From Echinometra lucunter (lineage: Eukaryota; Echinodermata; Echinoidea; Camarodonta; Echinometridae), in contig CM057166.1 in NCBI GenBank assembly GCA_029962745.1, positions 1,695,994 through 1,759,993 on the forward strand: 64,000 nt of DNA. Reading direction: 5' to 3'. Position 1 is the first letter of the stretch; the number at the start of each line of letters is the position of its first letter. Below are positions 44,908-56,900 of the stretch, piece after piece. The translations under genes were made by a program, and so were the position numbers. Below the pieces are notes generated by a model. The model saw nothing but the letters and a program-made list of their open reading frames with translations, ran no database searches and was not told the origin of the DNA.

Positions 44908-47900
44908 TTAGATTAATGAACACCAAGAAAGCCAGGACGAGGACTCTTGTGGTTCTGAACCTTCACTTCCATGCCGCCTCGATCTCCTGTTTGATCCCCT
45001 ATTCGATCCCCTAGTCGTGCCTCGATTGAATACATCATCTCCACTCATCTCAGATTCACTGGACTCATCATCAGAATCGTCTGCTGGTAACGTGAATGCC
45101 GTGTCAAAGGTCACAGAGATGGTGTCCTCAGAGCTGAAGGTCAAAAATGAAAAAAAAAAATACAGTTGATTGGGATATGATAAAAAAATTTTTTTTTTAA
45201 TGTTAAAAAACAAGAAAAACCAAATCTAAAACCTACATGTACAATCATGAGCTATACAGGAGAACAAATAGCAATTGGAATACTGTTATCATTACTTGAT
45301 GCAAAGATAATCTGATTTCATTCATGATAATGATATAAGAACAACTTTCTTTTTTCAGTGAGCTTTTCCAATTCACAGCAATTGAGCAAAGAGCAAATAT
45401 TAATTGTGATCTACTGGTTGGTTCTATTGTTTTCTAACAGGGATTGATCCAAAGTCCCCATCTTTTGAATAGAGTCAACTTTTTCTTCCCAAGGGGCATT
45501 TCATAAAGTTACGAATGACTTTACAAATGACTTGAATATGGCAAGCCAAATAGAATTCTCATTCATCATAAATCGCATCAGCTATAAAAGGTGAAATATG
45601 CAGGCGTAGATTAACATTACTTCTGTTCACGAACATTTTTATTGCAAAGTATATTTTTTGCCACAATTCAATCAAGATTACAGGAAATGCAGTCACACTA
45701 TGTTGAAATGTCAGGAAAAATTTTGGGCATCCCATTTGGCACTTCATATTCAAATTGTTCTTAAAGTCATGCGCAACTTTACGAACAGCTTTAAGAAACG
45801 CCCCCCAGACGATAAAGATCACATCTGACTGATACATTCTCTATAAATTGTATCAAATGCAAACAAACTTCACAGATACAAACAGTGATAAACAAACCAT
45901 TGTTCTACTATGGTCCCATGCATTCTTACCTGCGCTGGTTACTAGGTAGACAACGCCATATCCTCAGCTCCTGGCCAGCTGTTATAAAGCAGTGTGATGG
46001 ATTTGATTGGTCAGGGCAAGACATGGACTCAATTTGACTTGTCTCTGGATCACTGAGTGTGGCAAGGTAATGATTGTCTGGAGCTGAGAAAACTGCGGAA
46101 AAGAGAAAGAAGAAAAAAACAACAACAAAAAACCATCTTATAAATAACAATAATTTGATTTCATGATTTCTCTTTGATACCATCACCATCAATTTGATGA
46201 ATAAAATTACACTGTATCATCTAGTCTAATTAGAGGTGGAAGAACTTAAATCATTCAATACAGCATCATAAATCAACATGTGCTCCCACGATGTATATTT
46301 GCTCCAAGCTTTATCATGTCAAATCTGGGATACCGGCTATGTTAGCTTGTCAGGTGTAGGATAAGGGTTAGGTAGAGGTACCATGAGGGGAGTTCAGGGT
46401 TTTTTCGGTCAGTTTATAATCATTTCAAGTTGTCTAGGTCCTAAGACAAGAACATGCGGATATCATCGGTGAAAAGGATGGAATGGCTACAATACTAATC
46501 TCACAAAGGGGTTCCTGAACTACCAATCATTTATTTATTGCTGCACATTCTATTAACAAATTTCATTTTAGGTCTAAGGTTAGGGTAAGGCTTGGGTTAG
46601 GTCCAAGGTTCAAAAACATTTCATCTAATGTTGTAACCCGCACCCGTTGCGGTACGGGTTAACCTGCCGGTATGCCCCCGATCACGGGCTGCGGGCCGGG
46701 CCGAGTTCATTCTCAAACCCGCAGACCGTCATACGAAAAAAGGGAGAAGTAACGACACATAATAAAAACATTAAAAATGAATATAAAATAAATTACAAAC
46801 CTTCCCAAACAATAAGTAAAATATGGCAGAAAAGGTGTACGGCAAAAACACAAGAGATAGAATAGATCAGAAATTAGCGAGCTGGGATGACCGGAATCTA
46901 ACAACAAATAAAAATAGATATCGATAGCAGCTATCGATGTGGCCAAAGTGCGCGCGCGAAATTAAAACTTACGGTACATACGTCGTATTATCGTGTGCGC
47001 ACGGATTTACTTGTGATATCGAAATGAAGCATTTCTTACGTGAGACGGGATCTTGTTTAGATGGGCGTAATGCTTTCAATTTCGAGATCACAGCGGACCC
47101 ATTTCGTGGTACAAAGTCACCCCCAAAAAACATTCTCTCCGGAATAAAAGGCGAATTTGCAAATTGTAAGTAAATTCAGTTCACTCTAGGCTAGGTTAGT
47201 AGTTGGCATATATTTTCCTGATTTGAGCCTGTATAGTGTGGGGATTGCAAAAATAATTTTCATTTTTCAAAGATAAATTGACTTGCGGGTTAAAACCCGA
47301 CGGGTCAGCGGGTCCCGCTTGCAAATTATTGGATTATACGGGACGGTACGGTTCGGGTTTTCACTTGCGGGTTACAACATTAATTTCATCCTCTTTTGTT
47401 AATCCTTACCGTTGATGGCCCCGACTCCATTGTCTAGGTCGTAAGATGAGAACATGTGGACATCCTTGGTGAGAAGCATGGAGTAGGTACTACCAAATTC
47501 ACCAAGGTGATTCCGTAACTTCCGAACATTACCTGCAAGGGTTCAAAGTTCACTCGATGAAGACCATTTCAGTAAAACTTAATATACACTCCGGTATGAA
47601 ACACATCACAGTGGTGCTGCAACAACAAACATAATTTGTTATGTAAGTATTGCTTGTGACTTATGACAAATAAAATTGGCTGCAAAATCTATTTGACAAA
47701 ATCCAGAATGATCTAAGTGCATAGAAAACTGGGGTAAAACCAGAACGCTTCAGAACTGCCAGATCATAACAAGCACTCAGAGAACAATATAAAATGCACT
47801 GATTTACATGCAATATGAGAAATTTTGATCAATAAGTGTATATATCTCCTTACTGCATCAGTCCAAGCAACATCTGCAAAAGTATTTAATAAACTTTACA

Positions 47901-50900
47901 AGCTGAACAGAAAGTGAAAGCTACAAAGTACACAATTTTTCATTAAAAGGAACTAATTTTTCAACACTGTGTTACTAATCACATGATTCATGATTGTCTT
48001 ACGTGGAATCAATGAAAAACAAGGTTAAAGCTAAACTGGAGTACTGGGAGTTTAAAAAAAAAATCTCCCCGCTTATTTTTTCTTGGTTTGTATTTCATAT
48101 GAAAGTTCCATTTATTCAACTAATAAAATGAGCCTGATTCACCCCCCCCCCCTGAATGTGCTTGTATATTTATAATTCAATTTGGAAAGTTTCTGACATT
48201 TTTGATGTCGCCCCACGTCAGACAGTAGCACACGTGTAGAACCAATAAGATTTCCGTTAATGCAACATGCATACAAAGCCCTGTGCACAGCTGTATGAGC
48301 AGCTATCGGCGTAAGTGCCCACCGGAAATCATGAACAGAATCAAATGATCTCACGCATCTATCTTTTTATTCAAATTGGACAATATGAGACTATTTTCAA
48401 TCAGTTTCACGCCAATTTTCTTTTTATTACCACTACTGTCCTTTACCTTTAATTTTGCCTACTTATCACAACATCCATTCATCTACTGCATAAAGAATCA
48501 TCCTATGTATTCCTCTCACCTCTTTTCCAGTCCAATACTTTGACATTTGTTCCTTCATCCCCATAGTAGATATCACTCTCAGACAAACCCAAAGACATGA
48601 TTGGTCGTTGAACCAGAGTTCCTGATTGGCTGCGGATGTTCTCTGTTTCAAAGATGACATGAAGTGACCTATCCCTTAGTTCCCAAAGCTTGATGACTCC
48701 ATCACTGGATGATGTAGCAACTTGATGACCCATGACCTTCATACATAATGAGCAACATAGGTCATTATCAAGGTGTGACTGAAAGAAATTAATACTGTTT
48801 TCCCATTTGCAACATAATTTTCATGAAAAAATGAGGAAAGATTACACATCATTTTTTTTAAAGCCTAGTACCCCTAAAAATAATTGGGTTTTCTTTCTGC
48901 TGAAAATACATGCAAATTGCTTTGGCAATCAATTTTCAGTCCTTGAGATAATGAGTTTTCAACTGCCCATATTATGATTTTGACTTGCCAGTATTCTTGA
49001 AAATTACAGAAGGGCCTAGAGCTTGTAAAATTTCATAAAGAGGACTGTTTCATCAAGATGAATGATGTAAAAAATGAATAAGATAAAAAGCTGAATCTTG
49101 CAATTAATGTTGTGATGAAAATGATAACATTTTTCAAAACATAGTGGCATTACTTCGCTATTCACATTTCATACTGCCATTAATTCAAAAAGGAATGATT
49201 TGAAAATCAGAGGGAAGGAATAGATATTACCTTGATACATGTAACACTGTCCTCATGAGCCAAAGACGAGAAAACACTATCACCAGAGGTCACATCCCAT
49301 AGCTCTACCTTGCCTCCATCTGTAATGTAGAATTTAAAGAGAAAATTGAGTTGGGAAAGGTGAAACATAATTTGTGAGCTTCCTCATTCTTTCCATATCA
49401 GTTAGAAGGAATATTATATTAAAAATTTCCCCTAGAAAGGACTGCTCTTCCAATGCTCTCATATTGGAAATATGACAAGAAAAAGCTGAAAAGTTTTGGG
49501 GTAACATTCATGCCACATTTGTGTGTGGTCCCATATACTCATTTCTTTGTGCAGTGTAAGTACCCTTTAGGGGAAAGTAAGGGAATTTCTTATCATTTCG
49601 ATAATCTCCAAATCTTACACTAGACACCTGTATTTATATACAACTAATCTAACTCTCCCAGTTGGTTTGGGACAGTTTTTTTCACATTAAGATCACATGA
49701 CCAGAAATCCAGTTTATCTTTCAGAGAATGTATTTGATTTTCACATTTTCAATCTCTAGGAACTGTTTCTCAAAATTGTCACAAGTCTGACATCCCACTG
49801 AAGCACATGCTAATTTCACAACACATGTGTACCAATGGGTTGTTCAAAACTTTGGTTTCAAGAAACAGGCTCCTGGTCATCACTTGTGTTTCATACAGTG
49901 GTATAGTCAATAGTGATTGCCTGTAACCCCTGGGCCTTTTTCTCAAAACTGTCATACTGGAAGTGTAAAGTTTGTGGACATCCCATTGGAATGCATGTTA
50001 ATTTCACAACACGTGTCCCTATGAGTTGTCCAAGGTCTTAGACTTATGACGATTTCAAGAAACAGGCCCCTGGTTACCCTGTCAGCTAATATGAGGAAGT
50101 ACTTGTACTTGTTTGAATTTGAGTTGAAAACTTAACTATGTCAGCTAATATGAGGAAGTACTTGTACTTGTTCTTGTTTGGATTTGAGTTGAAAACTTAA
50201 CTATTTCAGCTAATATGAGGAAGTACTTGTACTTGTTTGAGTTTGAGTTGAAAACTTAACTATGCTGCTTCTTCAGATACTTGCCAAAACTTCCCATGAG
50301 GGCCTTGTATGATTATGTGACCCTCCATCACAAAACAACCAATAAGTCTAATGTGGGAGTTTTTGCATAAAAAACTAACATAGAGAACTTAGAGTTGAAA
50401 AGTTGATTTGAGGTTTTCTATATTTTCTGATAGTTTGTTGATATTGATCTACCATCTACCCTATTTGGATGCCATCTGTAATGTAGAAATGTGTTTTTCT
50501 TTGATTAAAATTACCATTTGGGGGAATTTTTAATTAAAAGTAAGCCAGCATACTGGGTAAAACCTTCATATCAACATGTGTACGTAACTCAGAAGTAATT
50601 CAACCTGTGGCTTTGAAAATCTCAACAAGGAGAGCAATATATCTCTTTTGAAACTATTTCAAGTTTAAGCCTAATCTGATAATCCCTTCATAGTCAAGGT
50701 CAGTGAATTCTTATTCAACCTTTTAGTGAGACAGACAATAGGGCACCAATACAGCACTCCTGAATGGCCTGGGTCACTCATCTTTACATCCTGTTTTCTC
50801 AGTTATCTGGTGATTAGCCTGTCTGCTAGGCTCTCATTCTCTTTGTAATTTCAAAGCGTTTGCATGGTCTTGACAAGGCAAGTTATATTTCATTTAAAAG

Positions 50901-53900
50901 CTTAGAGTCCAAGCTTTCTAACTTTGTTAAAATGTAAAAATGTCAAATTTCCGACTTATTGGTCATTCTGTGGTGGAGGGTCACATATGTACATGTAATA
51001 AGTAGTTGGAAATAAATTGGCAGTATTATTAACCTTTTGATCAGCTTTTATTCTTCAAATTGGCAACACCAACATTTTTATTTTATTGCTACATTTTTCT
51101 TACAAAACATCATGTATCTGAATAAATATAAATTGACAGAATGTATGATGAGAAGCCATAAAGTTATGAATTTGCAGGGAAAAACAGTAATTTTAACATT
51201 TTCATCACATTGCCAATTTAAGGATTTTAATGCTTATTTTCCTTTAAAAAATTTCAGCATCAAACAACAAATACTGATGCAACAAAAATGGGCACAGTAA
51301 GTGTAGAATTTTTTGCTCTTTCTGCTCATGTATTTGGTATGATTTTTAGGGCTTTGCATAAAAAGTTATTAAACCAAACCACATAATGTGGACCCTCTGT
51401 CACGAATGGGTTAAAACAGTACAGTGTGGAAGAAAAATAGGAAAAATGCATTAAAAGAAATAATAATCCAAGCACTATCAGTGCATCTTAAACTTCTTTT
51501 AGACTTACCCGATCCAGTCACTACACAAGAAATATGACTTAGGAATGCCATTGCTGTCACTGGGTTGAATGTGTAAATGGATCTAAGCTCCTTAGAAGAG
51601 TCTAAGTCCCATAGCCGTACACTACAGTCTTTAGACGAACTGAGGGCCAGGTGACAAGTTTTGTCAGGTTCAAAGTCATAGTGACTGGCTGAAAGGCAAA
51701 CATAGAAGTCATCAGTTAATTGGTACTAAAATTTTACTTTTTACTTTTTACTAAAAGGTAATTATAATAATAGTCTGGTTTATAAAGTGCCTTTGCTGCA
51801 GTATCACAAAGTATGTATTTTCATTAGGACTTGGTAGTTCTACTGATAAGATGCTAAAGCACTCACTCTTTCTTACCAATACCAAGTACCACTTAACTCA
51901 CCTGGGTTGAGAGTGACAAATGTAAATTATTGCCTTGCCAAAGGGCATTATTAGTCTGCAGGTACAGACCCTATAGCTGACACTTTATTTAGAGACATAT
52001 TGCATCTTGAGAAAAGCCTAGCAAGACTGCCTACTGGCTGTGTGGAGCAGCTATAGTACACGATCCCCATTGACCTGCTTTAGTCTTCTACTCAGACCTC
52101 TATAATGGGTTTCGACAGACCAGGGTTTGTGCCTGCAAACTAGGGCATTAGTACCATTGCTCAAACTCAGACCTCTATAACATGTTTTGACAGACCAGGG
52201 TTTGTGCCTGCAAAGTAGGTCATTAGTACAATTGCTCAGACTCAGACCTCTATAACATGTTTCGACAGACCAGGGTTTGTGCCTGCAAACTAGGGCATCA
52301 GTACCATTGCTCAAACTCAGACCTCTATAACATGTTTCGACAGACCAGGGTTTGTGCCTGCAAACTAGGGCATCAGTACCATTGCTCAGACTCAGACCTC
52401 TATAACATGTTTCGACAGACCAGGGTTTGTGCCTGCAAAGTAGGTCATTAGTACAATTACTCAGACTCAGACCTCTATAACATGTTTCGACAGACCAGGG
52501 TTTTTGCCTGCAAACTAGGGCATCAGTACCATTGCTCAAACTCAGACCTCTATAACATGTTTCGACAGACCAGGGTTTGTGCCTGCAAAGTAGGTCATTA
52601 GTACCATTGCTCAGACTCAGACCTCTATAACATTTTTCGACAGACCAGGGTTTGTGCCTGCAAACTAGGGCATCAGTACCATTGCTCAAACTCAGACCTC
52701 TATAACATGTTTCGACAGACCAGGGTTTGTGCCTGCAAACTAGGTCATCAGTACCATTGCTCAAACTCAGACCTCTCTATAACATGTTTCGACAGACCAG
52801 GGTTTGTGCCTGCAAACTAGGGCATCAGTACCATTGCTCAAACTCAGACCTCTATAACATGTTTCGACAGACCAGGGTTTGTGCCTGCAAACTAGGTCAT
52901 TAGTACCATTGCTCAAACTCAGACCTCTATAACATGTTTCGACAGACCAGGGTTTGTGCCTGCAAACTAGGTCATTAGTACCATTGCTCAGACTCAAACC
53001 CCCACACCAAATGATCCACAGTCAAATGAACTTATCCACTAGACCACAACATCTTTATGATATCAGATACAAGATCAATCTTTATTCATTAGCACCCTTA
53101 AACTGATCACAACACGGTAGAAAAATTTTGATATATGATCCAGAATAGAATTCTAAGAAACATAACATTAAAATTTGATGATTTTCAATCGAAATCAATG
53201 CATTTTGGCCAATTATTTGTCATTAGTCCATGGTTGACCTAAAAATTTGAGTATAAGGTATGACACAGATTTGGTTACCCAGCTTCATGCATTGCAGTTG
53301 GGGCGCGTGCTAGACTGTACAATATGTATCATAACTTGTGCGCATTTTGCTAGAATTGCACAACAAGGTAACCACAATGATGTCATTGTGGGTACCCAAT
53401 CGAAACTGGGACACAGCTGAGGGACCAAAAATAGGCTGAAATCTTACCATATTTGGGGTTTTTCTTGGCAACACGACTTTTTCAAAACTTTAGGCAGATG
53501 ATTTTCTGCTAATAAAATCATGCTCTTTCAAATGAAGGAACATTGTTTCAGCATTGGGTACCTCCTTTAAAGATCTGCAAAGATCTGACATATTCTTAAG
53601 GTAATAATCTTGCTTTGTACCTAGTGCTTGGTTCTCTTCTGTTGTCAGAAGGTAGACTGATGTGACAGCTCCACTGTGTCCTCCCAGACTACTCATCTCT
53701 GCTCCAGTTCTACAGTTCCAGGTCTTCACCGTTGTGTCTCGACTGAAAGGAGAGCAAAGGAATTTTGCGATCTTTATTTGCAGACCAAGAATACAAATTA
53801 GTGGACGGTCAGGGAAAATAATGTGCAGAGGTTGTCAATAACTCATGCCCAAAACAGATGGATGTCCCAAATCTATGTGAAAATACCTGCATGTTAATAC

Positions 53901-56900
53901 CTTCACAAGGGGCCCATGAGAACAGACCCTACAAATTCAATCAGCAGGACTCTAAAACATAGATCCTGACCCTAAACAAAAAATAAATGCTAGCACTTTA
54001 AGGCTGTTATGTGATTCAATACCTGTATTGCACACATATCTGTTATTTCTGAACTGGGGACAGATTGTGAAAATAACAAAGTAGGTACATGTACATATAA
54101 GAGCTACCGTTCAGCTGTAAATTGTTGTATGTCCTATATATATACTCATATCTGGATAATCAATAGCAACTGTCAACACTAAACGCAAGTTTAATTCAGT
54201 TGCATTGAATCACGACTTTATGAATCTACATACCAGATATTACCATTATGATGAAGAAGAAGAAGAAGAGGTGAACTATGCAGCTCTTAGCATGAATTTT
54301 ATTTCTACATATTCATTAGTAAACAATCATCCACACCTAGGCTTGATATTTTTTCTTGTTTTCACACGAGCAATATCAAACATATGACTACTACGATTCT
54401 TGTTTTCCTAGGCTCATTCTATACCTTCCAGAGAGAATGACATTGTCCTTGCAATCTACGCTTGTGATCAGATCATTATGACCCTCTACATCCTGAATAC
54501 TGAAAACCATTCTTGACCATTTTTCTCGCTTCTTCTCCAGTGCAGACTGACCTTTCGGTGGTGATTTCTGTGGAGCTTAATTAAACAGAATGAATGAATG
54601 AATGAATAAAAGTTTAATTATTCACTTTCTTGAATGAAATTGATGTTGTAAGATAGAAAAATGGTTCAATTGATGACAAAATTAAACTTTAAAATCAAAC
54701 GTCATTGACAAATCTTAAAATGATGGAATCTGTGAAGAAAAGGGGGAATAAATATTTACCGGAACTTTGTCAATACAGAACCAATTTATCTTGATAAAAA
54801 GAAATTACAGTAGTGTAAATGTGATGATTTTCCGTTTAAAAAAATTTGCCTTTTCCGTTTGGGAAAACAATAAATTCTGTTTCAAAGGGACTTGCAAATG
54901 GACATTCTGTTTGGGCATAAAACACATCAGATTCCGTTTACATAGTGGATGCATTAAAATTCATTGAAAAGAAGTATGGATGTAAACCTGCAATAGGAGA
55001 AAGGGGGAAACATGATGGGGTGACCAAACTTGTGCTGTAAGTGCTCGGGTCAGTTAATAGGATGCTTAAAAGAAGAAAAAAAAATCCTTTCCATACTGCT
55101 TTTTGATTTTCCTGCATCCTGACTGTTCTTCGTCTGAGGCTTGCCATCCCCTCCTCCTTCATTTGTTGCACCCTTCCCATCATCCTTAGGTCTCTTTGTC
55201 CTCTCCGAGCTACTGCTCTCATCAACTACATCTTGTCTTGTGTCCTCCACTTGATCATGACTTCTCTTCATCTTTTCATCAGAACTCACGGCACCTCCAC
55301 TCTCTGACTTCACGCCAGGATGTTTCTCCGGAGAAGTTCTAGGAACAGATGGGATGCTTTCTGAATCTGGTGTACTGGTTGAAGTCTCTGGGGTGATGGA
55401 GATGTCTTCTGGAATGAGCTTCACCTTTTCTTGAAGCAGGGAGCGAACAAATCCTTTCTTGGCAACCTAAAGAAGGAAAAAATAAATAAATGAAAGTGAA
55501 TTCCCTTAAAATGTTGGTAAGGGTATCACAACATAAAGACATCATTAGGTTCATGGAAGTTTAACATGTAAATGTAATTAAGCATGGCTGAAATAGCTAT
55601 GGGCACAGCAAGAGAAGGTAAGAATTGATTCCATAAGTATTCTTGTGGATATCAAAATAATTTCTACAGACACAGGACAATTGAAAATTAAAAAGAAATT
55701 GGGGGGGGGGGGAAGGGGGAGGACCACCCCCATCATCCCCCCCCCCCTCCCTACCCCAGCTACATGTATGCAGGTGCTCATACATGAAATCTGTCAAATT
55801 CATACATAATTTTGCAAAAACAAAGCTGAATAACAATTGTTAATACATGATTAAATGTAGCAGTCTGGTGTTCAAGAGTGAATTCATAATGCTAATTCGG
55901 CAAGGCTTGGCAAGGGTCACTTAGCTTTAAAGGGGATACCCAATGCTGAAACAATGTTAGCTCATTTAAAAGAGCATGATTTTATTAGCAGAAAATCATC
56001 TGCCTAAAGTTTTTTTAAAAGTCGTGTTGCCAAGGAAACCCCCAAATGTGGTAAGATTTCAGGATATTTTTGACTCCTCAGCCAGTGTGTCAGCTGTGAC
56101 CCAATTTCAACTGGGTACTACCCACTTTTACGTCAAAATGATGTCAAAGTGGGTACCTTGTCGCGCACTTCTAGCAAAAAAAAAAAAAAAAAAACGCATG
56201 AAAAAACCATGGATAACAAAGTATTTATTGAGATGTATAAAGAAAAAAAATCTATATTATAAACACTTTCTCCAAAATAATACACTGGATAATGAAAGAA
56301 AATACAAAAAATATAGAAACAAGTTAAACAATCTACTAAAGCATGCAAAAAAAATCACATTATGCTAACAGATTAAAGCTATTTAAATGTAATACAAAAC
56401 AGACTTGGTCAGTTATCAACTCATTACTTAATAAGCCGAGAAATTCTTTTCCCGATTATTTTACTGATGAGACTGAAAATATTTGTGATCCACAACATAT
56501 AGCAACTGAATTTAATAGGCACTTCATAAACTGTTGTACATGGATAACAAGTTCATTGGCCAGTTCTCCAATTGATCATACGTTTAGAGAATATCTGACT
56601 GGTTTTATCAACAATTCTATTTTCTTTCATCCAATAACTGAATATGAAGTCATACTTACTACTAACTCGTTACACAATAGCAACTCTGCTGGATTTGATA
56701 ATCTCAGTACTAGCTTATTGAAAAAAATCATATTTCATATTGTACACCCACTAGTTTTTATATTTAACCTTTCTCTCTCTACAGGTATAGTCCCTGATAA
56801 ACTAAAAATTGCTAAAATAACCCCTGTATTTAAAAAGGATGACCCTCGTAAATTTGATAATTATAGGCCCATTTCCATTTTGCCATCTATATCAAAAATA

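Noticed and set aside
52051..52764. A 237-residue repeat protein on the minus strand
   Set aside because: The 75-bp SINE array is divisible by three, so any frame without a stop in one unit stays open. There are no splice sites, and it sits in a WD40 intron within a tRNA-derived element.
52091..52996. CRISPR-like regularity
   Set aside because: The units are contiguous near-identical 75-mers with no distinct spacers, in an animal genome. It is a VNTR.
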